A stretch of 64,000 bases of DNA from Lepidurus packardi (lineage: Eukaryota > Arthropoda > Branchiopoda > Notostraca > Triopsidae), in NCBI GenBank assembly GCA_023053545.1, contig JAKZAN010000056.1, positions 124,001 to 188,000 of the forward strand, in the 5' to 3' direction. The notes below the pieces were generated by a model that had not been told where the DNA came from, made no database searches, and was given only the letters and a program-made list of their open reading frames with translations. The translations under genes were made by a program, and so were the position numbers. Below, one piece after another: positions 37,681 through 53,100 of the stretch; position 1 is the first letter of the stretch, and every line of letters starts with the position of its first letter.

Positions 37681-40600
37681 CTGAATTATTTCCTTACGGA
37701 CTGAATTAATTCTTTAGGATTGATTGAATTCCTTTCTTACGGAATTAATTCCTTACGGACTGAATTAATTCCTTACGGACTGAATTAATTCCTTACGGAC
37801 TTAATTATTTCCTTACGGACTGAATTAATTCTTTAGGATTGATTGAATTCCTTTCTTACTGAATTAATTCCTTGCGGACTGAATTAATTCATTACCGACA
37901 TAATTAAATCCTTACAGACTGAAATTATTCCTTATGGACTTAACTAATTCCGTAAGGAATGAATCAATTAATTACGGACTGAAATAATTCCTTACGGACT
38001 GAATTAATTCCTTACGGACTGAATTAATTCCTTACGGACTGAATTAATTCCTTACGGACTGAATTAATTCCTTACGGACTGAATTAATTCCTTACGGACT
38101 GTATTAATTCCTTTCTTACTGAATTAATTCCTTAAGGACTGAATTAATTTCATACGGACTGAATTAATTCATTACGGACTTAATTAATCCAATACGTACT
38201 GAACTTATTCATTACGGACTGAATTATTTCCTTACGGACTGAATTAATTCTTTAGGATTGATTGAATTCCTTTCTTACTGAATTAATTCCTTACGGACTG
38301 AATTAATTCCTTACGGACTTAATTAATTCCGTAAGGAATGAATTAATTAATTACGGACTGAAATAATTCCTTACGGAATGAATTAATTCCTTACGGACTT
38401 CATTAATTCCTTTCGGACTGAATTAATACCTTACGGACTTAATTAATTCCTTACGGACTTAATTAATTCACTACGGACTGAATTAATACCTTACGGACTG
38501 AATTAAATCCTTACGGACAGAATTAATTCCTTACGTACTGAATTAATTCCTTACGGACTTAATTATTTCCTTACGGACTGAATTAATTCTTTAGGATTGA
38601 TTGAATTGCTTTCTTACTGAATTAATTCCTTACGGACTGAATTAATTCCCTACGAACTGAATTAATTCCTTACGGACTTAATTAATTCCGTAAGGAATGA
38701 ATTAATTAATTGCGGACTGAAATAATTCCTTACGGACTGAATTAATTCCTTACGGACTGAATTAATTCCTTAATTAATTCCTTACGGACTGAATTAATTT
38801 CATACGGACTGAATTAATTCCTTACGGACTGAATTAATTCCTTACGGACTGAATTAATTCCTTACGGACTGAATTATTTCCTTACGGACTGAATTAATTC
38901 TTTAGGATTGATTGAATTCCTTTCTTACCGAATTAATTCCTTACGGACTGAATTAATTCCTTACGGACTGAATTAATTCCTTACGGACTGAATTAATTCC
39001 TTACGGACTGATTTAATACCTTACGGACTGAATTAAATCCTTACGGACTGAATTAATTCCTTACGGACTGAATTAATTCCTTTCTTACCGAATTAATTCC
39101 TTACGGACTGAATTAATTCCTTACGGACTGAATTAATTCCTTACGGACTTAATTATTTCCTTACGGACTGAATTAATTCTTTAGGATTGATTGAATTCCT
39201 TTCTTACTGAATTAATTCCTTACGGACTGAATTAATTCCTTTCGGACTGAATTAATTCATTACCGACATAATTAAATCCTTACAGACTGAAATTATTCCT
39301 TATGGACTTAACTAATTCCGTAAGGAATGAATTAATTAATTACGGACTGAAATAATTCCTTACGGACTGAATTAATTCCTTACGGACTGAATTAATTCCT
39401 TACGGACTGAATTAATTCCTTACGGACTGAATTAATTCCTTACGGACTGTATTAATTCCTTTCTTACTGAATTAATTCCTTAAGGACTGAATTAATTTCA
39501 TACGGACTGAATTAATTCATTACGGACTTAATTAATTCCGTAAGAAATGAATTAATTAATTACGGACTGAAATAATTCCTTACGGAATGAATTAATTCCT
39601 TACGGACTTCATTAATTCCTTTCGGACTGAATTAATACCTTACGGACTTCATTAATTCCTTTCGGACTGAATTAATACCTTACGGACTTAATTAATTCCT
39701 TACGGACTTAATTAATTCACTACGGACTGAATTAATACCTTACGGACTGAATTAAATCCTTACGGACAGAATTAATTCCTTACGGACTGAATTAATTCCT
39801 TACGGACTGAATTAATTCCTTACGGACTGAATTAATTCCTTACGGACTGAATTAATTCCTTACGGACTGAATTAATTCCTTACGGACTGAATTAATAACT
39901 TACGGACTGAATTAAATCCTTACGGACTGAATTAATTCCTTACGGACTGAATTAATTCCTTACGGACTGAATTAATTCCTTACGGACTGAATTATTTCCT
40001 TACGGACTGAATTAATTCTTTAGGATTGATTGAATTCCTTTCTTACGGAATTAATTCCTTACGGACTGAATTAATTCCTTACGGACTGAATTAATTCCTT
40101 ACGGACTTAATTATTTCCTTACGGACTGAATTAATTCTTTAGGATTGATTGAATTCCTTTCTTACTGAATTAATTCCTTACGGACTGAATTAATTCCTTT
40201 CGGACTGAATTAATTCATTACCGACATAATTAAATCCTTACAGACTGAAATTATTCCTTATGGACTTAACTAATTCCGTAAGGAATGAATTAATTAATTA
40301 CAGACTGAAATAATTCCTTACGGACTGAATTAATTCCTTACGGACTGAATTAATTCCTTACGGACTGAATTAATTCCTTACGGACTGAATTAATTCCTTA
40401 CGGACTGTATTAATTCCTTTCTTACTGAATTAATTCCTTAAGGACTGAATTAATTCCTTAATTAATTCCTTACGGACTGAATTAATTTCATACGGACTGA
40501 ATTAATTCATTACGGACTTAATTAATCCAATACGTACTGAACTTATTCATTACGGACTGAATTATTTCCTTACGGACTGAATTAATTCTTTAGGATTGAT

Positions 40601-41030
40601 TGAATTCCTTTCTTACTGAATTAATTCCTTACGGACTGAATTAATTCCTTACGGACTTAATTAATTCCGTAAGGAATGAATTAATTAATTACGGACTGAA
40701 ATAATTCCTTACGGAATGAATCAATTCCTTACGGACTTCATTAATTCCTTTCGGACTGAATTAATACCTTACGGACTTAATTAATTCCTTACGGACTTAA
40801 TTAATTCACTACGGACTGAATTAATACCTTACGGACTGAATTAAATCCTTACGGACAGAATTAATTCCTTACGGACTGAATTAATTCCTTACGGACTGAA
40901 TTAATTCCTTACGGACTGAATTAATTCCTCACGGACTGAATTAATTCCTTACGGACTGAATTAATACCTTACGGACTGAATTAAATCCTTACGGACTGAA
41001 TTAATTCCTTACGGACTGAATTAATTCCTT
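37681..41030 (+). repeat. Q/P/H units, moderately diverged
   Basis: G, Q (about 37.87, 39.2, 40.2 kb), P (about 38.1, 39.45, 40.4 kb) and H (37950, 38329, 38688, 39318, 39538, 40276, 40667) recur in the same order as in neighbouring segments at irregular spacing. A form of Q starting tttcgg replaces ttgcgg from about 39.24 kb. A local duplication of the ttcattaattcctttcgg monomer pair is seen at about 39,608-39,667. Isolated base changes (tgaattgctttc near 38,604; tacgaactg near 38,652) are private. No gene or unique sequence was seen. Confidence 0.75.
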
Positions 41031-44000
41031 ACGGACTGAATTAATTCCTTACGGACTGAATTAATTCCTTACGGACTGAATTAATTCCTTACGGACTGAA
41101 TTATTTCCTTACGGACTGAATTAATTCTTTAGGATTGATTGAATTCCTTTCTTACTGAATTAATTCCTTACGGACTGAATTAATTCCTTACGGACTTAAT
41201 TATTTCCTTACGGACTGAATTAATTCTTTAGGATTGATTGAATTCCTTTCTTACTGAATTAATTCCTTACGGACTGAATTAATTCCTTTCGGACTGAATT
41301 AATTCATTACCGACATAATTAAATCCTTACAGACTGAAATTATTCCTTATGGACTTAACTAATTCCGTAAGGAATGAATTAATTAATTACGGACTGAAAT
41401 AATTCCTTACGGACTGAATTAATTCCTTACGGACTGAATTAATTCCTTACGGACTGAATTAATTCGTTACGGACTGAATTAATTCCTTACGGACTGTATT
41501 AATTCCTTTCTTACTGAATTAATTCCTTAAGGACTGAATTAATTTCATACGGACTGAATTAATTCATTACGGACTTAATTAATTCCGTAAGGAATGAATT
41601 AATTAATTACGGACTGAAATAATTCCTTACGGAATGAATTAATTCCTTTCGGACTGAATTAATACCTTACGGACTTAATTAATTCCTTACGGACTTAATT
41701 AATTCACTACGGACTGAATTAAAACCTTACGGACTGAATTAAATCCTTACGGACAGAATTAATTCCTTACGGACTGAATTAATTCCTTACGAACTTAATT
41801 ATTTCCTTACGGACTGAATTAATTCTTTAGGATTGATTGAATTCCTTTCTTACTGAATTAATTCCTTACGGACTGAATTAATTCCTTACGGACTGAGTTA
41901 ATTCCTTACGGACTTAATTAATTCCGTAAGGAATGAATTAATTAATTACGGACTGAAATAATTCCTTACGGACTGAATTAATTACTTACGGACTGAATTA
42001 ATTCCTTAATTAATTCTTTAGGATTGATTGAATTCCTTTCTTACCGAATTAATTCCTTACGGACTGAATTAATTCCTTACGTACTTATGTAATTCCTTAC
42101 GGTCTGAATTAATTCCGTACGGATTTTATTAATTACTTACGGACTGAATTAATTCCTTACGGATTTAATTAATTCCTTACGGACTGAATTAATTCCTTAC
42201 GGACTGAATTAATTCCTTACGGACTGAATTATTTCCTTACGGACTGAATTAATTCTTTAGGATTGATTGAATTCCTTTCTTACCGAATTAATTCCTTACG
42301 GACTGAATTAATTCCTTACGGACTGAATTAATTCCTTACGGACTGAATTAATTCCTTACGGACTGAATTAATTCCTTACGGAATGAATTAATACCTTACG
42401 GACTGAATTAAATCCTTACGGACTGAATTAATTCCTTACGGACTGAATTAATTCCTTACGGACTGAAATAATTCCTAACTGACTGAATTAATTCCTTACG
42501 GACTGAATTAATTCCTTACGGACTGAATTAATTCTTTACGGACTTAATTAATTCCTTACGTACTTAATTAATTCCTTACGGTCTGAACTAATTCCGTACG
42601 GATTTTATTAATTCCTTACGGACTGAATTAATTCCTTACGGACTGAATTAATTCCTTACGGACTGAATTAATTCCTTACGGACTGAATTAATACCTTACG
42701 GACTGAATTAAATCCTTACGGACTGAATTAATTCTTTACGGACTGAATTAATTCCTTACGGACTGAAATAATTCCTTACTGACTGAATTAATTCCTTACG
42801 GACTAAATTAATTCCTTACGGACTGAATTAATTCTTTACGGACTTAATTAATTCCTTACGTACTTAATTAATTCCTTACGGTCTGAATTAATTCCGTACG
42901 GATTTTATTAACTACTTACGGACTGAATTAATTCCTTACGGACTTAATTAATTCCTTACGGACTGAATTAATTCCTTACGGACTGAGTTAATTCCTTACG
43001 GACTGAATTATTTCCTTACGGACTGAATTAATTCTTTAGGATTGAATGAATTCCTTTCTTACGGAATTAATTCCTTACGGACTGAATTAATTCCTTACGG
43101 ACTTAATTATTTCCTTACGGACTGAATTAATTCTTTAGGATTGATTGAATTCCTTTCTTACTGAATTAATTCCTTACGGACTGAATTAATTCCTTTCGGA
43201 CTGAATTAATTCATTACCGACATAATTAAATCCTTACAGACTGAAATTATTCCTTATGGACTTAACTAATTCCGTAAGGAATGAATTAATTAATTACGGA
43301 CTGAAATAATTCCTTACGGACTGAATTAATTCCTTACGGACTGAATTAATTCCTTACGGACTGAATTAATTCCTTACGGACTGAATTAATTCCTTACGGA
43401 CTGTATTAATTCCTTTCTTACTGAATTAATTCCTTAAGGACTGAATTAATTTCATACGGACTGAATTAATTCATTACGGACTAAATTAATTCCGTAAGGA
43501 ATGAATTAATTAATTACGGACTGAAATAATTCCTTACGGAATGAATTAATTCCTTTCGGACTGAATTAATACCTTACGGACTTAATTAATTCCTTACGGA
43601 CTTAATTAATTCACTACGGACTGAATTAAAACCTTACGGACTGAATTAAATCCTTACGGACAGAATTAATTCCTTACGGACTGAATTAATTCCTTACGGA
43701 CTTAATTATTTCCTTACGGACTGAATTAATTCTTTAGGATTGATTGAATTCCTTTCTTACTGAATTAATTCCTTACGGACTGAATTAATTCCTTACGGAC
43801 TGAGTTAATTCCTTACGGACTTAATTAATTCCGTAAGGAATGAATTAATTAATTACGGACTGAAATAATTCCTTACGGACTGAATTAATTACTTACGGAC
43901 TGAATTAATTCCTTAATTAATTCTTTAGGATTGATTGAATTCCTTTCTTACCGAATTAATTCCTTACGGACTGAATTAATTCCTTACGTACTTATGTAAT

Positions 44001-44935
44001 TCCTTACGGTCTGAATTAATTCCGTACGGATTTTATTAATTACTTACGGACTGAATTAATTCCTTACGGATTTAATTAATTCCTTACGGACTGAATTAAT
44101 TCCTTACGGACTGAATTAATTCCTTACGGACTTAATTATTTCCTTACGGACTGAATTAATTCTTTAGGATTGATTAAATTCCTTTCTTACCGAATTAATT
44201 CCTTACGGACTGAATTAATTCCTTACGGACTGAATTAATTCCTTACGGACTGAATTAATTCCTTACGGACTGAATTAATTCCTTACGGAATGAATTAATA
44301 CCTTACGGACTGAATTAAATCCTTACGGACTGAATTAATTCCTTACGGACTGAATTAATTCCTTACGGACTGAAATAATTCCTTACTGACTGAATTAATT
44401 CCTTACGGACTGAATTAATTCCTTACGGACTGAATTAATTCTTTACGGACTTAATTAATTCCTTACGTACTTAATTAATTCCTTACGGTCTGAACTAATT
44501 CCGTACGGATTTTATTAATTCCTTACGGACTGAATTAATTCCTTACGGACTGAATTCATTCCTTACGGACTGAATTAATTCCTTACGGACTGAATTAATA
44601 CCTTACGGACTGAATTAAATCCTTACGGACTGAATTAATTCCTTACGGACTGAATTAATTCCTTACGGACTGAAATAATTCCTTACTGACTGAATTAATT
44701 CCTTACGGACTAAATTAATTCCTTACGGACTGAATTAATTCTTTACGGACTTAATTAATTCCTTACGGTCTGAATTAATTCCGTACGGATTTTATTAACT
44801 ACTTACGGACTGAATTAATTCCTTACGGACTTAATTAATTCCTTACGGACTGAATTAATTCCTTACGGACTGAGTTAATTCCTTACGGACTGAATTATTT
44901 CCTTACGGACTGAATTAATTCTTTAGGATTGAATG
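41030..44935 (+). repeat. 1,907-bp-spaced tandem duplication
   Basis: The copies run from about 41,030 and 42,937. Shared marks at exactly 1,907 bp include the tttcgg Q start (41286/43193), gaattaaaacc (41716/43623) and the J monomer (42077/43984). Towards the right, copy 2 loses one monomer (ttacgtactt) so the offset becomes 1,887. A nested 300-bp (15-monomer) duplication lies within copy 1: the aatacc, aaatcc, tactgactg, gtacttaatt, ggtctg and gtacgg series at about 42,390-42,690 recurs at about 42,690-42,990, and again in copy 2. Confidence 0.85.
42077..42096 (+). repeat. Variant J: ttacgtacttatgtaattcc (first occurrence)
   Basis: A derivative of the F2 leader monomer ttacgtacttaattaattcc with TAAT changed to ATGT, always followed by a ggtctg monomer. 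Seen at 42077, 43984, about 47,707, about 49,305, 56,877, about 59,235 and about 61,733, and not before 42 kb. It marks a lineage confined to the right third of the window. Confidence 0.85.
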
Positions 44936-47150
44936 AATTCCTTTCTTACTGAATTAATTCCTTACGGACTGAATTAATTCCTTGCGGACTGAATTAATTC
45001 ATTACCGACATAATTAAATCCTTACAGACTGAAATTATTCCTTATGGACTTAACTAATTCCGTAAGGAATGAATTAATTAATTACGGACTGAAATAATTA
45101 ATTACGGACTGAATTAATTCCTTACGGACTGAATTAATTCCTTACGGACTGAATTAATTCTTTACGGACTGAATTAATTCCTTACGGACTGTATTAATTC
45201 CTTTCTTACTGAATTAATTCCTTAAGGACTGAATTAATTCCTTACGGACTGAATTAATTTCATACGGACTGAATTAATTCATTACGGACTTAATTAATCC
45301 AATACGTACGGAACTTATTCATTACGGACTGAATTAATTCCTTACGGACTTAATTAATTCCGTAAGGAATGAATTAATTAATTACGGACTGAAATAATTC
45401 CTTACGGAATGAATTAATTCCTTACGGACTTCATTAATTCCTTTCGGACTGAATTAATACCTTACGGACTTAATTAATTCCTTACGGACTTAATTAATTC
45501 ACTACGGACTGAATTAATACCTTACGGACTGAATTAAATCCTTACGGACAGAATTAATTCCTTACGGACTGAATTAATTCCTTACGGACTTAATTATTTC
45601 CTTACGGACTGAATTAATTCTTTAGGATTGATTGAATTCCTTTCTTACTGAATTAATTCCTTACGGACTGAATTAATTCCCTACGGACTGAATTAATTCC
45701 TTACGGACTTAATTAATTCCGTAAGGAATGAATTAATTAATTACGGACTGAAATAATTCCTTACGGACTGAATTAATTACTTACGGACTGAATTAATTCC
45801 TTAATTAATTCCTTACGGACTGAATTAATTTCATACGGACTGAATTAATTCCTTACGGACTGAATTAATTCCTTACGGACTGAATTAATTCCTTACGGAC
45901 TGAATTATTTCCTTACGGACTGAATTAATTCTTTAGGATTGATTGAATTCCTTTCTTACCGAATTAATTCCTTACGGACTGAATTAATTCCTTACGGACT
46001 GAATTAATTCCTTACGGACTGAATTAATTCCTTACGGACTGAATTAATACCTTACGGACTGAATTAAATCCTTACGGACTGAATTAATTCCTTACGGACT
46101 GAATTAATTCCTTTCTTACCGAATTAATTCCTTACGGACTGAATTAATTCCTTACGGACTGAATTAATTCCTTACGGACTTAATTATTTCCTTACGGACT
46201 GAATTAATTCTTTAGGATTGATTGAATTCCTTTCTTAGCGAATTAATTCCTTACGGACTGAATTAATTCCTTACGGACTGAATTAATTCCTTTCTTACCG
46301 AATTAATTCCTTACGGACTGAATTAATTCCTTACGGACTGAATTAATTCCTTACGGACTTAATTATTTCCTTACGGACTGAATTAATTCTTTAGGATTGA
46401 TTGAATTCCTTTCTTAGCGAATTAATTCCTTACGGACTGAATTAATTCCTTACGGACTGAATTAATTCCTTACGGACTGAATTAATTCCTTACGGACTGA
46501 ATTAATACCTTACGGACTGAATTAAATCCTTACGGACTGAATTAATTCCTTACGGACTGAATTAATTCCTTACGGACTGAATTAATTCCTTACGGACTGA
46601 ATTAATTCCTTACGGACTTAATAAATTCCTTACGTACTTAATTAATTCCTTACGGTCTGAATTAATTCCGTACGGATTTTATTAACTACTTACGGACTGA
46701 ATTAATTCCTTACGGACCTTATTAATTCCTTACGGACTGAATTAATTCCTTACGGACTGAATTAATTCCTTACGGACTGAATTATTTCCTTTAGGACTGA
46801 ATTAATTCTTTAGGATTGATTGAATTCCTTTCTTACCGAATTAATTCCTTACGGACTGAATTAATTCCTTACGGACTGAATTAATTCCTTACGGACTGAA
46901 TTAATTCCTTACGGACTTAATTATTTCCTTACGGACTGAATTAATTCTTTAGGATTGATTGAATTCCTTTCTTACTGAATTAATTCCTTACGGACTGAAT
47001 TAATTCCTTGCGGACTGAATTAATTCATTACCGACATAATTAAATCCTTACAGACTGAAATTATTCCTTATGGACTTAACTAATTCCGTAAGGAATGAAT
47101 TAATTAATTACGGACTGAAATAATTCCTTACGGACTGAATTAATTCCTTA
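44935..47150 (+). repeat. Mixed Q/P/H and F2 units
   Basis: This segment contains Q at about 44,985, a P variant with atacgtacggaac at 45,302, H at 45060, 45360, 45719 and 47086, and two closely spaced G dimers with tagcg ends (about 46,211 and 46,393), which bracket a local 182-bp duplication. An F2 trimer sits at about 46,631-46,690 and is followed by an unusual ggaccttatt monomer at about 46,715. No unique sequence was seen. Confidence 0.72.
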
Positions 47151-50140
47151 CGGACTGAATTAATTCCTTACGGACTGAATTAATTCCTTACGGACTGAAT
47201 TAATTCCTTACGGACTGTATTAATTCCTTCCTTACTGAATTAATTCCTTAAGGACTGAATTAATTTCATACGGACTGAATTAATTCATTACGGACTTAAT
47301 TAATCCAATACGTACTGAACTTATTCATTACGGACTGAATTATTTCCTTACGGACTGAATTAATTCTTTAGGATTGATTGAATTCCTTTCTTACTGAATT
47401 AATTCCTTACGGACTGAATTAATTCCTTACGGACTGAATTAATTCCTTACTGACTGAATTAATTCCTTACGGATTGAATTAATTCCTTACGGTCTGAATT
47501 AATTCCGTACGGATTTTATTAATTACTTACGGACTGAATTAATTCCTTACGGATTTAATTAATTCCTTACGGACTGAATTAATTCCTTACGGACTGAATT
47601 AATTCCTTACGGACTGAATTATTTCCTTACGGACTGAATTAATTCTTTAGGATTGATTGAATTCCTTTCTTACCGAATTAATTCCTTACGGACTGAATTA
47701 ATTCCTTACGTACTTATGTAATTAATTACGGTCTGAATTAATTCCGTATGGATTTTATTAATTACTTACGGACTGAATTAATTCCTTACGGACTGAATTA
47801 ATTACTTACGGACTGAATTAATTCCTTAATTAATTCCTTACGGACTGAATTATTTTCATACGGACTGAATTAATTCCTTACGGTCTGAATTAATTCCTTA
47901 CGGACTGAATTAATTCCTTACGGACTGAATTAATTCCTTACGGACTGAATTATTTCCATACGGACTGAATTTATTCTTTAGGATTGATGAATTCCTTTCT
48001 TACCGAATTAATTCCTTACGGACTGAATTAATTCCTTACGGACTGAATTAAATCCTTACGGACTGAATTAATTCCTTACGGACTGAATTAATTCCTTTCT
48101 TACCGAATTAATTCCTTACGGACTGAATTAATTCCTTACGGACTGAATTAATTCCTTACGGACTTAATTATTTCCTTACGGACTGAATTAATTCTTTAGG
48201 ATTGATTGAATTCCTTTCTTACTGAATTAATTCCTTACGGACTGAATTAATTCCTTGCGGACTGAATTAATTCATTACCGACATAACTAAATCCTTACAG
48301 ACTGAAATTATTCCTTATAGACTTAACTAATTCCGTAAGGAATGAATTAATTAATTACGGACTGAAATAATTCCTTACGGACTGAATTAATTCCTTACGG
48401 ACTGAAATAATTCCTTACGGACTGAATTAATTCCTTACGGACTGAATTAATTCCTTACGGACTGTATTAATTCCTTTCTTACTGAATTAATTCCTTAAGG
48501 ACTGAATTAATTCCTTAATTAATTCCTTACGGACTGAATTAATTTCATACGGACTGAATTAATTCATTACGGACTTAATTAATCCAATACGTACTGAACT
48601 TATTCATTACGGACTGAATTATTTCCTTACGGACTGAATTAATTCTTTAGGATTGATTGAATTCCTTTCTTACTGAATTAATTCCTTACGGACTTAATTA
48701 ATTACGTAAGGAATGAATTAATTAATTACGGACTGAAATAATTCCTTTCGGAATGAATTAATTCCTTACGGACTGAATTAATTCCTTACGGACTGAATTA
48801 ATTCCTTACGGACTGTATTAATTCCTTTCTTACTGAATTAATTCCTTAAGGACTGAATTAATTTCATACGGACTGAATTAATTCATTACGGACTTAATTA
48901 ATCCAATACGTACTGAACTTATTCATTACGGACTGAATTATTTCCTTACGGACTGAATTAATTCTTTAGGATTGATTGAATTCCTTTCTTACTGAATTAA
49001 TTCCTTACGGACTGAATTAATTCCTTACGGACTGAATTAATTCCTTACTGACTGAATTAATTCCTTACGGACTGAATTAATTCCTTACGGTCTGAATTAA
49101 TTCCGTACGGATTTTATTAATTACTTACGGACTGAATTAATTCCTTACGGATTTAATTAATTCCTTACGGACTGAATTAATTCCTTACGGACTGAATTAA
49201 TTCCTTACGGACTGAATTATTTCCTTACGGACTGAATTAATTCTTTAGGATTGATTGAATTCCTTTCTTACCGAATTAATTCCTTACGGACTGAATTAAT
49301 TCCTTACGTACTTATGTAATTAATTACGGTCTGAATTAATTCCGTATGGATTTTATTAATTACTTACGGACTGAATTAATTCCTTACGGACTGAATTAAT
49401 TACTTACGGACTGAATTAATTCCTTAATTAATTCCTTACGGACTGAATTATTTTCATACGGACTGAATTAATTCCTTACGGTCTGAATTAATTCCTTACG
49501 GACTGAATTAATTCCTTACGGACTGAATTAATTCCTTACGGACTGAATTATTTCCATACGGACTGAATTTATTCTTTAGGATTGATGAATTCCTTTCTTA
49601 CCGAATTAATTCCTTACGGACTGAATTAATTCCTTACGGACTGAATTAATTCCTTACGGACTGAATTAATTCCTTACGGACTGAACTAATACCTTACGGA
49701 CTGAATTAAATCCTTACGGACTGAATTAATTCCTTACGGACTGAACTAATTCCTTTCTTACCGAATTAATTCCTTACGGACTGAATTAATTCCTTACGGA
49801 CTGAATTAATTCCTTTCTTACCGAATTAATTCCTTACGGACTGAATTAATTCCTTACGGACTGAATTAATTCCTTACGGACTTAATTATTTCCTTACGGA
49901 CTGAATTAATTCTTTAGGATTGATTGAATTCCTTTCTTACTGAATTAATTCCTTACGGACTGAATTAATTCCTTACGGACTTAACTAATTCCGTAAGGAA
50001 TGAATTAATTAATTACGGACTGAAATAATTCCTTACGGACTGAATTAATTCCTTACGGACTGAATTAATTCCTTACGGACTGAATTAATTCCTTACGGAC
50101 TGAATTAATTCCTTACGGACTGTATTAATTCCTTTCTTAC
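47150..50140 (+). repeat. 1,598-bp-spaced tandem duplication
   Basis: The copies run from about 47,150 and 48,750. Marks at 1,598 bp include the P end (47305/48903), J followed by aattaattacggtctg (47711/49309), gtatggatttt, and the 18-bp G1 form (47978/49576). Copy 1 lacks about 80 bp present in copy 2 after about 48,040, so spacing increases there. Between them, an H-like site at about 48,702 reads acgtaagg instead of ccgtaagg, breaking the stem. Confidence 0.82.
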
Positions 50141-53100
50141 TGAATTAATTCCTTAAGGACTAAATTAATTCCTTAATTAATTCCTTACGGACTGAATTAA
50201 TTTCATACGGACTGAATTAATTCATTACGGACTTAATTAATCCAATACGTACTGAACTTATTCATTACGGACTGAATTATTTCCTTACGGACTGAATTAA
50301 TTCTTTAGGATTGATTGAATTCCTTTCTTACTGAATTAATTCCTTACGGACTGAATTAATTCCTTACGGACTTAATTAATTCCGTAAGGAATGAATTAAT
50401 TAATTACGGACTGAAATAATTCCTTACGGACTGAAATAATTCCTTACGGAATTAATTAATTCCTTACGGACTTCATTAATTCCTTTCGGACTGAATTAAT
50501 ACCTTACGGACTTAATTAATTCCTTACGGACTTAATTAATTCACTACGGACTGAATTAATACCTTACGGACTGAATTAAATCCTTACGGACAGAATTAAT
50601 TCCTTACGGACTGAATTAATTCCTTACGGACTGAATTAATTCCTTACGGACTGAATTAATTCCTTACGGACTGAATTATTTCCTTACGGACTGAATTAAT
50701 TCTTTAGGATTGATTGAATTCCTTTCTTACCGAATTAATTCCTTACGGACTGAATTAATTCCTTACGGACTGAATTAATTCCTTACGGACTGAATTAATT
50801 CCTTACGGACTGAATTAATACCTTACGGACTGAATTAAATCCTTACGGACTGAATTAATTCCTTACGGACTGAATTAATTCCTTACGGACTGAATTAATT
50901 CCTTACGGACTGAATTAATTCCTTACGGACTGAATTAATTCCTTACGGACTGAATTATTTCCTTACGGACTGAATTAATTCTTTAGGATTGATTGAATTC
51001 CTTTCTTACGGAATTAATTCCTTACGGACTGGATTAATTCCTTACGGACTGAATTAATTCCTTACGAACTTAATTATTTCCTTACGGACTGAATTAATTC
51101 TTTAGGATTGATTGAATTCCTTTCTTACAGAATTAATTCCTTACGGACTGAATTAATTCCTTGCGGACTGAATTAATTCATTACCGACATAATTAAATCC
51201 TTACAGACTGAAATTATTCCTTATGGACTTAACTAATTCCGTAAGGAATGAATTAATTAATTACGGACTGAAATAATTCCTTAATGACTGAATTAATTCC
51301 TTACGGACTGAATTAATTCCTTACGGACTGAATTAATTCCTTACGGACTGAATTAATTCCTTACGGACTGTATTAATTCCTTTCTTACTGAATTAATTCC
51401 TTAAGGACTGAATTAATTCCTTAATTAATTCCTTCCGGACTGAATTAATTTCATACGGACTGAATTAATTCATTACGGACTTAATTAATGAAATACGTAC
51501 TGAACTTATTCATTACGGACTGAATTATTTCCTTACGGACTGAATTAATTCTTTAGGATTGATTGAATTCCTTTCTTACTGAATTAATTCCTTACGGACT
51601 GAATTAATTCCTTACGGACTTAATTAATTCCGTAAGGAATGAATTAATTAATTACGGACTGAAATAATTCCTTACGGAATGAATTAATTCCTTACGGACT
51701 TCATTAATTCCTTTCGGACTGAATTAATACCTTACGGACTTAATTAATTCCTTACGGACTTAATTAATTCACTACGGACTGAATTAATACCTTACGGACT
51801 GAATTAATTCCTTACGGACTGAATTAATTCCTTACGGACTTAATTATTTCCTTACGGACTGAATTAATTCTTTAGGATTGATTGAATTCCTTTCTTACTG
51901 AATTAATTCCTTACGGACTGAATTAATTCCTTGCGGACTGATTTAATTCATTACCGACATAATTAAATCCTTACAGACTGAAATTATTCCTTATGGACTT
52001 AACTAATTCCGTAAGGAATGAATTAATTAATTACGGACTGAAATAATTCCTTACGGACTGAATTAATTCCTTACGGACTGAATTAATTCCTTACGGACTG
52101 AATTAATTCCTTACGGACTGAATTAATTCCTTACGGACTGTATTAATTCCTTTCTTACTGAATTAATTCCTTAAGGACTGAATTAATTTCATACGGACTG
52201 AATTAATTCATTACGGACTTAATTAATCCAATACGTACTGAACTTATTCATTACGGACTTAATTATTTCCTTACGGACTGAATTAATTCTTTAGGATTGA
52301 TTGAATTCCTTTCTTACTGACTTAATTCCTTACGGACTGAATTAATTCCTTACGGACTTAATTAATTCCGTAAGGAATGAATTAATTAATTACGGACTGA
52401 AATAATTCCTTACGGACTGATTTAATTCCTTACGGACTGAATTAATTCCTTACGGACTGAATTAATTCCTTACGGACTGAATTAATTCCTTACGGACTGA
52501 ATTAATTCCTTACGGACTGTATTAATTCCTTTCTTACTGAATTAATTCCTTAAGGACTGAATTAATTCCTTAATTAATTCCTTCCGGACTGAATTAATTT
52601 CATACGGACTGAATTAATTCATTACGGACTTAATTAATGAAATACGTACTGAACTTATTCATTACGGACTGAATTATTTCCTTACGGACTGAATTAATTC
52701 TTTAGGATTGATTGAATTCCTTTCTTACTGAATTAATTCCTTACGGACTGAATTAATTCCTTAAGGACTAAATTAATTCCTTAATTAATTCCTTACGGAC
52801 TGAATTAATTTCATACGGACTGAATTAATTCATTACGGACTTAATTAATCCAATACGTACTGAACTTATTCATTACGGACTGAATTATTTCCTTACGGAC
52901 TGAATTAATTCTTTAGGATTGATTGAATTCCTTTCTTACTGAATTAATTCCTTACGGACTGAATTAATTCCTTACGGACTTAATTAATTCCGTAAGGAAT
53001 GAATTAATTAATTACGGACTGAAATAATTCCTTACGGACTGAAATAATTCCTTACGGAATTAATTAATTCCTTACGGACTTCATTAATTCCTTTCGGACT